From Isoetes taiwanensis (taxonomy: Eukaryota > Streptophyta > Lycopodiopsida > Isoetales > Isoetaceae): a stretch of 64,000 nucleotides of DNA. Shown in pieces: positions 1 through 13,209 of this stretch. The translations under genes and the position numbers were made by a program. The notes beneath the pieces were generated by a model. It saw nothing but the letters and a program-made list of their open reading frames with translations, was not told where the DNA came from and ran no database searches. The stretch is taken from NCBI GenBank assembly GCA_021234155.1, contig JAJEKV010000032.1, positions 10,670,099 to 10,734,098 on the forward strand, read 5' to 3'. The stretch's first letter is position 1, and each line of letters opens with the position of its first letter.

Positions 1-470
1 TTTGCTACCAAGGTTCACATCCTACCAAGCTTCTTTTATCCGGTCATGTTGATGCCGATCATCTTTGGAGAGAGGCGCTACCCATAAAATCTCGCATGGC
101 GGCTTACGCTTTTCGGTGCAAAGGGGAGTTGTCGGTTAGTGCGACAAAAAGCGAAGGCTCTGGCCAGTTAGTACATGTGAATCCGAGTATATGGCAATTT
201 GTGCAGCTGTTAAAGAAGCCATTTGGCTCAGAAGACTTCTGAAAGAAATAGGTGCAGAACAGGCAGGGCCAACTCTGATCCTGAATGATAATAAGGCAGC
301 AGTGAGCCTAGTAAAGAACCCCAACAACTTTACTAAGGCAAAACATATCGAGACCCAGTTCCATTTCAGCAGAGAAAAAGTAGATGAAGGGAAGGTGGAC
401 ATCCAAAGCATCTCAGCACACATCTTATGACAGCAGATGTGTTCACTAAACCACTCGAAGAAAAGGTTTC
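1..470 (+). pseudogene. Copia retrotransposon RNase H end, decayed
   Basis: This is the C-terminal ribonuclease H part of a Ty1/Copia polyprotein. The run ESEYMAICAAVKEAIWLRRL, then DNKAAVSLVKNPNNFTKAKH, is the hallmark Copia RNase H sequence and reads from about position 170 to 430. The next expected block, TADVFTKPLEE, is present at 431-463 but in another frame, so a frameshift sits at about 428. A second frameshift lies near 148-155, where a run of A separates the SATK stretch from the ESEYMA frame. The gene is therefore dead. Upstream reverse transcriptase and integrase lie outside the window. The downstream polypurine tract and LTR fit its orientation. Confidence 0.88.
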
Positions 471-657
471 ATGAATGTATTGAAGAGTGGGGATGATTCG
501 GTTTGAAGCGATCCACGTTTCATGAAGGCTATGTTTAAGTTGAAGCATTTAGAGTAGTTTCTTTCAAAAGCATTGTTTAAGTTCAGTCTTTTGTACTTAG
601 CATATGCTGTTGAATTCCTTTTGTCTGCAGAGATGTAACATTGTAGACAAAGTCATA

Positions 658-942
658 CTTGAGGGGGAGTGTTGGTTATATTGTATTAACCATTGACAAG
701 AATGACGTTTGTCTTTTACTGTGGTAACAGTTTGGTGGACACTAGGTTTTACACAGGGTTTTTAGTTCCATAGATTTAGGGACTTCCATTGAGTGCTCCT
801 GAATTTAGGCATGACGGTGAGGCTGCTATTTGTAGCACCGCCACAGATGTATAAGATCAGAATTATTCTCAATGAAAGAAGCTTTTTCGTGTTCAGTTTC
901 TGTTTATCATTATTGCTCCCTAAATTTTGATGTTTCCACCAA
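658..942 (+). repeat. Copia polypurine tract and 3' LTR
   Basis: A polypurine tract (TTGAGGGGGAG) ends at 669 and is followed at once by TGTTGG, the usual start of a plant Copia LTR, at 670. The stretch that follows has a TATA-like tataag near 850 and a terminal part rich in short pyrimidine runs. The 3' boundary, near the CCACCA at about 937-942, is my estimate; the second LTR is not in the window, so it cannot be confirmed by comparison. Confidence 0.6.
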
Positions 943-3250
943 GAATGCCTGACTGACTCATGCAAGAATTCTGGTCTGTGATAACTTGCCTCATTTATAG
1001 CATCTACTACATATTGGCCAACAACACAAAGTTCGCAGCATTGAGGAGATTCAGTTCAAGAATACATTATGCAGCACATTCTACTCTCTCTCTCTCAGCT
1101 TGATTTCTGCACGAGAAATCCAAGATGCTATTCCAGCTTTATATGATATGTTGATGCCTCCTCCAACCACTGAATTCTTACAAGAAGATCAATGATACAG
1201 CTATAATATTTCAATTTTAATCTGGCCTTCTTCAGATATCTACAGATTCCGGAATGTGTCATATCATACAAGCATTGCTGCTATAGAATGGTGACCCCCT
1301 TAGCTATCACTATATAGCACCTCCCTCGTCCCTGTTGCTTACAGTCTATAAAAAAAAAAAACACGAATGACTGCTTTAAGCACTGATGAATTGAAATGTA
1401 TAGATGCAAACTTTCTTCTGCACATTGATTACAGTTCCATGTTCCATCCTTATCAATGCATGTCCAAGAACATATAACCGGACATGCTTAATTTTGCCAT
1501 GAGCTCCTCTACCATACCTCCAGAAGAAGCACATCATGTTAGATGCTATAATCAGCTATAACTAGATTAATCATGAGCGCTGCCATAGAAGAAATCCTAC
1601 TGCTGGATTTTTTTCAAAATCACCTCTTACTTGTTGGATTTGTCATCGCAGTTACTAGCTTTTGAATCGGCATGTGCTTATGGACGTCAGCTCCAGAAAC
1701 CCTAGTTTTGCAGGAAGCCCTTCTATCTTTGTTGGCCACTGGATCAGCCGTGCCGTTCATATCGCTATGAGCATCCCACTGATCTGCCGCTAAAAGACCT
1801 GATATCTCATCATTTTTCCGAGCCGATATAATTTTTTTCAGCAGAACAAACGGATTTAGAAAGGTTCCAGTGGTTCTGCAACAATCCTTTTTTCAATTTT
1901 TCATCACTGAATAATTGAAAATATTTAAAATATATGTCATTCAAACCACTTAAAAATACATGTTATTCAAACCATTGGCCATGGCCGGGGGGTTGAACCC
2001 TGGTGAAACCAAACCAATATCTGCACATAAACACCATTGAAGCATCCGACTTTTCCAGAACAAATGGAGCATCTCAACCAATAGCTAAGCAAATTTACTG
2101 CCATGCATTACAGCCGACTCCTCTGTAAAGAAGCAAGAAGCCATGTTCCGCCATCTTTGTGCAAATAAGCCCTTTTCGCCATCCCTCTGCAAGAAAACCA
2201 TGTTTGTCTAAAATAGAAGTCCGTGTGAAAGCCATGGGCCCCCTAGAAAAAACAATTGCAATTGCACTAACAAAGCCCAAAATATTAAAAACCCTCCCTC
2301 ACCTTTAAACCTGATGCAAAATGATCTTCTACAAACCTTATGCAAAGTCCGCCGGCAAAGCCAACCTACACGGCAACAACTTATAGTTTGCACAAAGAGA
2401 ACACTTGCTTATGCTTCACTTAGACTATTTAAATGTTTTAGGTAGAAAATTGTTTTGATATATAGATATTCAAAATATCGCAAATTCAATTTATCTTAAA
2501 TGCAATCTCACATGGCCATACATGTAGGTAGGATATTGTATAGGGGAAATAGTTTTTGCAATGCCATTTCAGGTACAGTGGGAAGGGCCTCGCGATCGAC
2601 GACAGTATAAAAAAGGCTCAAAATCTATCTACAGTGCTTCAGGAAGGCTCGAGCGCCTTCAAGAATTTGTAGGCCTTTAAAAATCCGTATCAAGAGGGCC
2701 TAAAGGCTTCCAAAATTTGTCTTCAACAAATATTCGTCTGCAGAGCTCCGATTCGAGCAAAAAGCCCCTTTCTCTTGCTGGCCTTCTTTCTCACGAATCA
2801 CTGAGAAAAGCAAGTCTATGGCTTCAACAGTTGATCACATCTAGGTCTATGCTTCACGGGTTGAACGCAATGAAGACCCCAACTTCATTGTGTTGTTGGG
2901 GAGTGCCATGTGTCATGACAGAAATCCATGCCAGAAAAAAAATGACGACCCTACTTCTATATTGTTGTGATATATAAAAAGGTTACAATGGTCCGATTGT
3001 TTTATGTCTAGTGCTATTGTGCACTCCTTATGGGTATTGACAAGACCCAATCGTCAGAAAGTTCAAACAGAAGATGGGCAAGATGATCATATAGCTATGA
3101 GACCCATACTGCAACACTCATCTTCGTTGGACTAGATCTCAACAATTACGTGAGTCAAACACCCTCTTGAAAACACTATAGGGACGAATACATAATATCA
3201 CTATATAATCTGACATAACGTTTGACACAACTACTGGGACAATATTTGAC
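943..3250. other. Non-coding stretch, no gene recognised
   Basis: AT-rich DNA with many stops in all frames. It holds a CT microsatellite at about 1081-1098, a poly-A run near 1350-1361 and a B-box-like GGGTTCAACCCCC on the minus strand at about 1992-2004 that may be a worn SINE remnant. The open frame at 2717-2977 has no recognisable domain or plant-like codon pattern, so I do not call it a gene. Confidence 0.5.
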
Positions 3251-3265
3251 AACACTGATGATATT

Positions 3266-3640
3266 AATAGTAACATCTATTATGGCATATACGATGATCA
3301 CACAAACATTGACAGGTGTTATTATAGTTGATGCTAATATCACCATTTATAATGTCACTAGTAAGCACCGACACTAATACTGATGTTATATGTGTAACAA
3401 CTACTGACACTATACTTGATGCTAATAACAACACCTATAACGTCACCAGTGTGCACTAACACTAACACTGATGCTATATGTGTAACAACTGGTGACGCTA
3501 TAATTGGTGCTAATAGCAACAACTATAGTGTCATAGCAAAGTTACTGACAATATTGGTGACATAAAGAGTGAGGCTATAGGTGGCACAAAATGTGGCACC
3601 TATAGCATCACTTCTGTAAAAAATGTCACCAATAAGGTCA
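3266..3640. repeat. Degenerate 88-bp minisatellite
   Basis: About four imperfect copies of an 87-88 bp unit. The anchor GTCACTAGT/GTCACCAGT recurs at 3354 and 3442, with a worn third copy at about 3529. Each unit repeats the order gtcac-agt, cactaa, tgatg-tatatgtgtaacaact, then gcta-taa. No coding potential is seen. Confidence 0.7.
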
Positions 3641-3889
3641 TATGCACACTTTCTAATGTTCTGGTGACGTTTTGATGACACTAATTGACCCCTTCTTTGA
3701 TGCAAATGGAAAAATGCAAAAGTACATGCCTTATTCGCTCTTGAGTTCTCGGCCTTATGGAGTTACTAGGCTTCAGCTGAATGGAATCGCCCTGCTCCCT
3801 CATACGATTGAAAACAAACTCGCGTGCAGCACTGCAGCCACTTCTTTGCCTCAGGCTTTTGCCTCCAAAATGACCACAGGTCGAATGAC

Positions 3890-4111
3890 AATGACGAATT
3901 TTTTTCCCCCAAAATAGTCTTACAAAAAACGGACGTTTTTTTCTAAAAAATGGCCAAAAAAAACGCACGTAGGCATTTTCAACAACACGTTTTTTTAAAG
4001 CACGTTTTCACGTTTGAAAATGGCCTTAGTCAGAAAATAAAAAAACGGCCGCGAAAACAGCCATTTTCGGTAACTATGGTTTAAACAGACTAAAAGGTTT
4101 TTTTTTTTTTT
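3890..4111. other. Homopolymer-rich low-complexity tract
   Basis: Runs of A, T and C broken by repeated ACGTTTT/AAAACG words, ending in a T tract at about 4099-4111 that abuts repeat A. A similar stretch with AAACGG words at 4390-4450 joins repeat A to the tandem array. No gene is seen. Confidence 0.6.
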
Positions 4112-4389
4112 TATAATAAGTTGGGCATTGAGATTTTAAATACTCATGCTTTTGTAGAATTTATACAGCAATAAAGCTTTGAAGATGGTTTGTAACAAAG
4201 GTTTTTTCCCATATGATGGTTTTCTCATAATTTTTAAACCTTTAATACTAATGGTCTTCGAACCTAAGGTTTGAAATGGTAACAAAAGATATTAGGGCAC
4301 AAAATTATACAGGCTATGGTCGTAAGGAATATGGAGAACGGCCAGGGCAGACGACAGCTGGGAAAGCCAACAAAGATGTGCACGAACGG
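4112..4389. repeat. Repeat A, left copy flanking the array
   Basis: This segment, from ataataagttggg to gcacgaacgga, recurs in the same orientation at 12669-12926 with a few substitutions. It carries about 20 extra bases near 4292-4311 that the right copy lacks. Both copies are preceded by a T tract, and the left copy is also followed by one. The pair brackets the whole 8.2-kb array. I cannot tell whether A is a terminal direct repeat of a larger element or ancestral flank duplicated with the array. Confidence 0.85.
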
Positions 4390-4417
4390 AAACGGCAAAA
4401 AAACGGCGAAAACGGTC

Positions 4418-4449
<32 letters not shown>

Positions 4450-4451
4450 TA

Positions 4452-7400
4452 ATTATCATCATGAAGATGTATTTGAGGGTTAAGCCCTATAACTGACGTG
4501 CATCCCTAATGATTTCGTCGGTTTAAAGTTCTAAGGCATTACTGCATTATCATTGTAAGTTATTTACTGCATGTTTGCTCAAGCAACGACAATTTAAGAC
4601 CAATGGTTATACTGAAGTTGGGAAATGGTATATGGTCAACAAAAGCATGGGTTTAGGACCTAAGAAGTTTTTCTTTATCACTGTAAGGTTTTCAGTGCAG
4701 GTTGCTCAGATATAGGTAATTTCTAAGCAAAGGTTAGACTTAATGTGGAAAATGGCATTGAGTTTGCCACAAAAGTGTATGATGAAATTATTGTGGTCAC
4801 GATGGGGTTAAAATATTGGAACATGCTCCAGATATGATTTTGTTAGTGGAACATGGAAATGAATTGATAGAAAAAAAAAGGAAATGAATGTTAACATATA
4901 TTTTCTAACATTTGAATCTTAGGGTTACACCTATGGAATTGTACACAGCAAAGAAAATACGAGTCGGCATGTCTAGACTCGAATACAAGCAATGGACGTG
5001 ACCGGCCTTTAGGTATGAGTCTAAAACTTAGTTGTTGGTACACACGGTAAGAAAGACAAGTTTCAGATGCGAATAAAGCTCAAGAATCATATGCCTTTGC
5101 GGATTCATGTCCATAGCTATTCATGGCGGAGATTACTCAGAAAGAAGCTTCAACAGCTGTCCATTATCTTGTGAGAATCACAAAGATATTGTGCGTAGCA
5201 AATAGCAAATCCACTCTTCAAGAGCATCTACTTTAAATGAAGAGGAAGGGGACAAAAGCATCGATGGTGCACCCCATGCAAGAATGCAAACGGAAATCAA
5301 AAGATCAAGTCTTAACGCTCAAATTCAAGCTCATCAGGTTGGAATTTAAATGTTCTTTGCTGTTGTTAGCATTCTAGAGACTCTTTTCTCATGATTGCAT
5401 AAGGATAATGCCATTGGCTATATATTTTCAATTATATGCTGTCAAATGATGGTTTAGGAACAGATCTACTGTGGATACTACTGAGTTTAATAGATCCATA
5501 AAGTTATTATGTAGATCTAGGCATTTTATTGAGACCTCTGAATTTACTAGCTTTGATCTATGGTCTTGAGAATTTAATAGTTTTGAGCTATGGTCTGGAA
5601 GTTTCATGCACTATACAGCCATGATTGCATGAATTAGTACATTTCATTGAGTAATTAAATAAATGTCCAGTATAGTTTGTGTAGCATTTTTGGTGGTTAT
5701 GCTCAAAATTGCATAACAACAAACCAAAAAAGAATATTGTAGTGATTGGTTTGCGGAATATTTTAGTGGAATTTTCCCCAAAGCATGTAGACAATCCGGT
5801 CATGGAGTTTTTCGGCTTTGGTCAGCGGTGTAAGAGGATTTTGCATTGTTTGGCTTTGAGTGCATAATTCATATTGTATCCATAGTACCTTCTTTTTGCT
5901 AATATGCTCATAGCCATATAAGTTCAGTTTAAACAGAAAACTGCATGTGAATAGGGGTCAAGCCTATTGCAAAAGTTAAACATATCAGAGAATACATCTT
6001 TGGCTTGTGGTTTTGAGCTGAAAGTACTGGTAAGTAGCTAGTTGAGGCAGTATCAAAGATGAACGATGCCACCGCAGAGACAACATGCCACATTTAACTT
6101 AGGAAGTTGACACTGAATTCAACATGTTCACCCATCTTCTAGTTGTGAACAAAAGGATCTCGATCGTAGGCAGTGATTATGGCTTGTAATTTTTCAATTT
6201 CTTATAAAGCTGTCTATTAGGCACATGACCTTGGGACACTGATTGGCAGCAATCGAGTATGCTTTCTGGCATGTGTCCTTTTCCTTCTACTTTGTTTTGT
6301 GTTGACAAACTAGGTGAAGGGCGAAAAGCTTAGGAAATTCATTGCTTACCCGTGATAGCTTAGGCATTTACCCTGAATACGGCTAATATGCTTCTGGTTC
6401 TATTGCAGGTAACCGAATTTCCTACTCCATGGTTTGTCTTCTTCATATTTCTGGTATAATCATCATGGGATATTTGAGCAAGGTTTCAAGCTTAAGGTTT
6501 ATTCTGTATTGCCAAGATAAACAGAATTTGTCTGTGTCTTATGTTGTGAACATTTCACTATGATCTGAGTGGAAAAGACTCAGCATTATCCTTCGATTTT
6601 TACAATATCAATTTGAATTGAAATTTTGATTTGGAAACTTACTCGATGTTATGATTTTGGTTAAAATTATTCTTTTGTAACCAATTTAGGGCTTTGGTTA
6701 CGGTACACCTGCTGTAACTGAAGGCTGCTAATTGTACTTGAACATAGTCTTTGCAAAAGTCTATGGAATGGTAATAAGTCTGTTGGAAACAGATTCAAAA
6801 GGTTTTTTTTCTCTTACTCAGTTCTCTAGTTATACTAGGGACCTTAAGTTTGGTTACATTCCGAAACCAGGTGTGATTATTTTGTGACTAAATATATTGT
6901 TCTATTTTGTAGGAAAACCCCAAAGATAGAAATGATAATCCTGATACAAGTAATCAATCAATATGTGAACTCGTACAACTCACGTACAATGACTGCAGAA
7001 TTAACAGCATGAGCTTAAGGTAACAAATACATTATTTGGAATTTTTCCTTGAATTACATACCATGCTTGGGTTTTCAGATATAAGTTTTACCAAGCATAG
7101 TTATTAATAATGAAAACGGATATCATACTTTTGCCATTGGGCTGACTATGTATTAGACATTATCTTTGTAATGCATTATGCTTTGATAATGGAAGATGAT
7201 TTTCTTGGCGTTCCCTACAAGTTTGAAAAGTTAATTGAGTTATGCTATTATAGGAAGGGTAGGGCCTTGTTGGTGCAACAAGGTCCTGCTCTCCTTGTTG
7301 TCACTAAAGTCAATAGAAAGCAATTTGGTGTAAGCACCACAAGGCCCCTTGTCCTACGGAAGGAGGTAGGGTTTTTTTATTATCATGAAGATGTATTTGA

Positions 7401-10400
7401 GGATTAAGCCCTATAACTGACGTGCATCCCTAATGATTTCGTCGGTTTAAAGTTCTAAGGCATTACTGCATTATCATTGTAAGTTATTTACTGCATGTTT
7501 GCTCAAGCAACGACAATTTAAGACCAATGGTTATACTGAAGTTGGAAAATGGTATATGGTCAAAAAAAGCATGGGTTTAGGACCTAAGAAGTTTTTCTTT
7601 ATCACTGTAAGGTTTTCAGTGCAGGTTGCTCAGATATAGGTAATTTCTAAGCAAAGGTTAGACTTAATGTGGAAAATGGCATTGAGTTTGCCACAAAAGT
7701 GTATGATGAAATTATTGTGGTCACGATGGGGTTAAAATATTGGAACATGCTCCAGATATGATTTTGTTAGTGGAACATGGAAATGAATTGATAGAAAAAA
7801 AAGGAAATGAATGTTAACATATATTTTCTAACATTTGAATCTTAGAGTTACATCTATGGAACTGTACACAGCAAAGAAAATACGAGTCGGCATGTCTAGA
7901 CTCGAATACAAGCAATGGACGTGACCGGCCTTTAGGTATGAGTCTAAAACTTAGTTGTTGGTACACACGGTAAGAAAGACAAGTTTCAGATGCGAATAAA
8001 GCTCAAGAATCATATGCCTTTGCGGATTCATGTCCATAGCTATTCATGGCGGAGATTACTCAGAAAGAAGCTTCAACAGCTGTCCATTATCTTCAGTAGA
8101 ATCGTCAGCATATTGTCTGTAGCAAATAGCAAATCCACTCTTCAGTAGCATCTACGGAAATGAAGAGGAAGGGGACAAAAGCATCAGTGGTGCACCCCCA
8201 TGCAAGAATGCAAACGGAAATCAACGGCATCAAGTCTTAACGCTCAAATTCAAGCTCATCAGGTTGGAATTTAAATGTTCTTTGCTGTTGTTAGCATTCT
8301 AGAGACTCTTTTCTCATGATTGCATAAGGATAATGCCATTGGCTATATATTTTCAATTATATGCTGTCAAATGATGGTTTAGGAACAGATCTACTGTGGA
8401 TACTATTGAGTTTAATAGATCCATAAAGTTATTATGTAGATCTAGGCATTTTATTGAGACCTCTGAATTTACTAGCTTTGATCTATGGTCTTGAGAATTT
8501 AATAGTTTTGAGCTATGGTCTGGAAGTTTCATGCACTATACAGCCATGATTGCATGAATTAGTACATTTCATTGAGTAATTAAATAAATGTCCAGTATAG
8601 TTTGTGTAGCATTTTTGGTGGTTATGCTCAAAATTGCATAACAACAAACCAAAAAAGAATATTGTAGTGATTGGTTTGCGGAATATTTTAGTGGAATTTT
8701 CCCCAGCATGTAGACAACTGGTCATGGAGTTTTCTCAGCTTTGGTCAACGGTGTAAGAGGATTTTGCATTGTTTGGCTTTGAGTGCATAATTCATATTGT
8801 ATCCATAGTACCTTCTTTTTGCTAATATGCTCATAGCCATATAAGTTCAGTTTAAACAGAAAACTGCATGTGAATAGGGGTCAAGCCTATTGCAAACGTT
8901 AAACATATCAGAGAATACATCTTTGGCTTGTGGTTTTGAGCTGAAAGTACTAGTAAATAGCTAGTTGAGGCAGTATCAAAGATGAACGATGCCACTGCAG
9001 AGACAACATGCCACATTTAACTTAGGAAGTTGACACTGAATTCAACATGTTCACCCATCTTCTAGTTGTGAACAAAAGGATCCGATCGTGAAAATTGATT
9101 ATGGCTTGTAATTTTTCAATTTCTTATAAAGCTGTCTATTAGGCACATGACCTTGGGACACAGATTGGCAGCAATCAGAGTATGCTTTCTGGCATGTGTC
9201 CTTTTCCTTCTACTTTGTTTTGTGTTGACAAACTAGGTGAAGGGCGAAAAGCTTAGGAAATTCATTGCTTACCTGTGATAGCTTAGGCATTTACCCTGAA
9301 TACGGCTAATATGCTTCTGGTTCTATTGCAGGTAACCGAATTTCCTACTCCATGGTTTGTCTTCTTCATATTTCTGGTATAATCATCATGGGATATTTGA
9401 GCAAGGTTTCAAGCTTAAGGTTTATTCTATATTGCCAAGATAAACAGAATTTGTATGTGTCTTATGTTGTGAACATTTCACTATGATCTGAGTGGAAAAG
9501 ACTCAGCATTATCCTTCGATTTTTACAATATCAATTTGAATTGAAATTTTGATTTGGAAACTTACTCGATGTTATGATTTTGGTTAAAATTATTCTTTTG
9601 TAACCAATTTAGGGCTTTGGTTACGGTACACCTGCTGTAACTGAAGGCTGCTAATTGTACTTGAACATAGTCTTTGCAAAAGTCTATGGAATGGTAATAA
9701 GTCTGTTGGAAACAGATTCAAAAGGTTTTTTTTCTCTTACTCAGTTCTCTAGTTATACTAGGGACCTTAAGTTTGGTTACATTCCGAAACCAGGTGTGAT
9801 TATTTTGTGACTAAATATATTGTTCTATTTTGTAGGAAAACCCCAAAGATAGAAATGATAATCCTGATACAAGTAATCAATCAATATGTGAACTCGTACA
9901 ACTCACGTACAATGACTGCAGAATTAACAGCATGAGCTTAAGGTAACAAATACATTATTTGGAATTTTTCCTTGAATTACATACCATGCTTGGGTTTTCA
10001 GATATAAGTTTTACCAAGCATAGTTATTAATAATGAAAACGGATATCATACTTTTGCCATTGGGCTGACTATGTATTAGACATTATCTTTGTAATGCATT
10101 ATGCTTTGATAATGGAAGATGATTTTCTTGGCGTTCCCTACAAGTTTGAAAAGTTAATTGAGTTATGCTATTATAGGAAGGGTAGGGCCTTGTTGGTGCA
10201 ACAAGGTCCTGCTCTCCTTGTTGTCACTAAAGTCAATAGAAAGCAATTTGGTGTAAGCACCACAAGGCCCCTTGTCCTACGGAAGGAGGTAGGGTTTTTT
10301 TATTATCATGAAGATGTATTTGAGGATTAAGCCCTATAACTGACGTGCATCCCTAATGATTTCGTCGGTTTAAAGTTCTAAGGCATTACTGCATTATCAT

Positions 10401-12660
10401 TGTAAGTTATTTACCTGCATGTTTGCTCAAGCAACGACAATTTAAGACCAATGGTTATACCGAAGTTGGAAAATGGTATATGGTCAAAAAAAGCATGGGT
10501 TTAGGACCTAAGAAGTTTTTCTTTATCACTGTAAGGTTTTCAGTGCAGGTTGCTCAGATATAGGTAATTTCTAAGCAAAGGTTAGACTTAATGTGGAAAA
10601 TGGCATTGAGTTTGCCACAAAAGTGTATGATGAAATTATTGTGGTCACGATGGGGTTAAAATATTGGAACATGCTCCAGATATGATTTTGTTAGTGGAAC
10701 ATGGAAATGAATTGATAGAAAAAAAAGGAAATGAATGTTAACATATATTTTCTAACATTTGAATCTTAGAGTTACATCTATGGAACTGTACACAGCAAAG
10801 AAAATACGAGTCGGCATGTCTAGACTCGAATACAAGCAATGGACGTGACCGGCCTTTAGGTATGAGTCTAAAACTTAGTTGTTGGTACACACGGTAAGAA
10901 AGACAAGTTTCAGATGCGAATAAAGCTCAAGAATCATATGCCTTTGCGGATTCATGTCCATAGCTATTCATGGCGGAGATTACTCAGAAAGAAGCTTCAA
11001 CAGCTGTCCATTATCTTCAGTAGAATCGTCAGCATATTGTCTGTAGCAAATAGCAAATCCACTCTTCAGTAGCATCTACGGAAATGAAGAGGAAGGGGAC
11101 AAAAGCATCAGTGGTGCACCCCCATGCAAGAATGCAAACGGAAATCAACGGCATCAAGTCTTAACGCTCAAATTCAAGCTCATCAGGTTGGAATTTAAAT
11201 GTTCTTTGCTGTTGTTAGCATTCTAGAGACTCTTTTCTCATGATTGCATAAGGATAATGCCATTGGCTATATATTTTCAATTATATGCTGTCAAATGATG
11301 GTTTAGGAACGAGGATCTCATGTGGATACTACTGAGTTTAATAGATCCATAAAGTTATTATGTAGATCTAGGCATTTTATTGAGACCTCTGAATTTACTA
11401 GCTTTGATCTATGGTCTTGAGAATTTAATAGTTTTGAGCTATGGTCTGGAAGTTTCATGCACTATACAGCCATGATTGCATGAATTAGTACATTTCATTG
11501 AGTAATTAAATAAATGTCCAGTATAGTTTGTGTAGCATTTTTGGTGGTTATGCTCAAAATTGCATAACAACAAACCAAAAAAGAATATTGTAGTGATTGG
11601 TTTGCGGAATATTTTAGTGGAATTTTCCCCAGCATGTAGACAACTGGTCATGGAGTTTTCTCAGCTTTGGTCAACGGTGTAAGAGGATTTTGCATTGTTT
11701 GGCTTTGAGTGCATAATTCATATTGTATCCATAGTACCTTCTTTTTGCTAATATGCTCATAGCCATATAAGTTCAGTTTAAACAGAAAACTGCATGTGAA
11801 TAGGGGTCAAGCCTATTGCAAAAGTTAAACATATCAGAGAATACATCTTTGGCTTGTGGTTTTGAGCTGAAAGTACTGGTAAGTAGCTAGTTGAGGCAGT
11901 ATCAAAGATGAACGATGCCACTGCAGAGACAACATGCCACATTTAACTTAGGAAGTTGACACTGAATTCAACATGTTCACCCATCTTCTAGTTGTGAACA
12001 AAAGGATCTGATGCGTAGGCAGTGATTATGGCTTGTAATTTTTCAATTTCTTATAAAGCTGTCTATTAGGCACATGACCTTGGGACACAGATTGGCAGCA
12101 ATCAGAGTATGCTTTCTGGCATGTGTCCTTTTCCTTCTACTTTGTTTTGTGTTGACAAACTAGGTGAAGGGCGAAAAGCTTAGGAAATTCATTGCTTACC
12201 TGTGATAGCTTAGGCATTTACCCTGAATACGGCTAATATGCTTCTGGTTCTATTGCAGGTAACCGAATTTCCTACTCCATGGTTTGTCTTCTTCATATTT
12301 CTGGTATAATCATCATGGGATATTTGAGCAAGGTTTCAAGCTTAAGGTTTATTCTATATTGCCAAGATAAACAGAATTTGTCTGTGTCTTATGTTGTGAA
12401 CATTTCACTATGATCTGAGTGGAAAAGACTCAGCATTATCCTTCGATTTTTACAATATCAATTTGAATTGAAAATTTGATTTGGAAACTTACTCGATGTT
12501 ATGATTTTGGTTAAAATTATTCTTTTGTAACCAATTTAGGGCTTTGGTTACGGTACACCTGCTGTAACTGAAGGCTGCTAATTGTACTTGAACATAGTCT
12601 TTGCAAAAGTCTATGGAATGGTAATAAGTCTGTTGGAAACAGATTCAAAAGGTTTTTTTT
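4452..12660 (+). repeat. Tandem array B-C-B-C-B of a 2.92-kb unit
   Basis: Three copies of block B (about 4452-6810, 7379-9733 and 10302-12660, roughly 2.36 kb each) alternate with two copies of block C (6811-7378 and 9734-10301, both 568 bp and apparently identical). The repeat period is 2927 then 2923 bp. Every junction falls in a T tract. Differences between B copies are few and clustered, for example near 5170-5310 against 8095-8230. The unit looks like intron-rich gene sequence: plausible splice sites include ttgcag before a GTAACCG at about 6409 and again in the other copies, but stops break the presumed exons. I recognise no protein. High identity means recent amplification or an assembly artefact. 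Confidence 0.9.
6914..7407 (+). other. Exon-like segment and short ORF in block C
   Basis: Block C has a plausible exon (about 6914-7019) between a ttttgtag acceptor and an AAG|GTAACA donor. It reads without a stop for about 35 residues, including the run QSICELVQLTYNDCRINSM. Further on, an open frame of 78 residues starts at 7171 and crosses the C to B junction. It contains HYALIMEDDFLGVPYKF and then a stretch made of short inverted words (ggccttgt/acaaggtcc and ACAAGGCCCCTTGT), which looks more like a tiny inserted element than protein. Block C2 repeats the same pair at about 9837-10330. No family is recognised and function is unknown. Confidence 0.25.
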
Positions 12661-12668
12661 TTTTATTT

Positions 12669-12926
12669 TATTAATAAGTTGGGCATTGAGATTTTAAATA
12701 CTCATGCTTTTGTAGAATTTATACAACAATAAAGCTTTGAAGATGGTTTGTAACAAAGGTTTTTTCCCATATGATGGTTTTCTCATAATTTTTAAACCTT
12801 TAATACTAATGGTCTTCGAACCTAAGGTTTGAAATGGTAACAAAAGATACTATGGTCGTAAGGAGTATGGAGCACGGCCAGGGCAGACAATAGCTGGGAA
12901 AGCCAACAAAGATGTGCATGAACGGA
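12669..12926. repeat. Repeat A, right copy flanking the array
   Basis: Direct repeat of 4112-4389, entered from the T tract that ends block B3. After gaacgga the two copies diverge: the left runs into AAACGG words, the right into unique sequence (about 12927-12990) that leads to the MITE-like element. Confidence 0.85.
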
Positions 12927-12994
12927 ACCTATCCATTCATCAAGATGCAGTGGGAAGGGTCTTTCAAATAGGTACTGATCTTATCTCTTACGAA

Positions 12995-13209
12995 CCCTAA
13001 TCCCTCTAAAACCCCCTTTGGTTTGGGTGCATATTCACATGGGGGGTGACTCCGGGCAACGAGTGCTATTGGACAGGCATATTCACCCCTCATTCCTTAA
13101 TCTACATCGTACACAAAGTTCCTCATTTGTGGGGTATGGATGTACAGAATTTGCTATACTGTATAACAAGATTCGCAAAATACTATAACATTTGAGGTAA
13201 TATACTATA
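12995..13209 (+). mobile_element. MITE-like element, left half with TIR
   Basis: Positions about 13005-13050 (core TTTGGTTTGGGTGCATATTC then ACATGGGGGGTGAC) are the reverse complement of 21371-21414 with only a few mismatches. Weaker similarity runs outward (aatccc-ctaaaa) and inward. The two arms lie 8.3 kb apart, but nearly all of that span is the Helitron-like insertion at 13210-21313. Removing it leaves about 330 bp bounded by long terminal inverted repeats, a normal MITE size. I could not find a convincing target duplication, so the superfamily is open; the GTTTGG words occur in Harbinger- and hAT-type ends. Confidence 0.65.

Noticed and set aside
5588-5803. Minus-strand ORF repeated at 8513 and 11439
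   Set aside because: Its three occurrences come from the tandem array, and its N-terminus changes with the clustered indels. No coding signal is seen.
7171-7407. 78-residue ORF in the array as a conserved small gene
   Set aside because: It crosses the C to B junction, and half of it is made of short palindromic words. The identical second copy reflects the tandem repeat, not selection.
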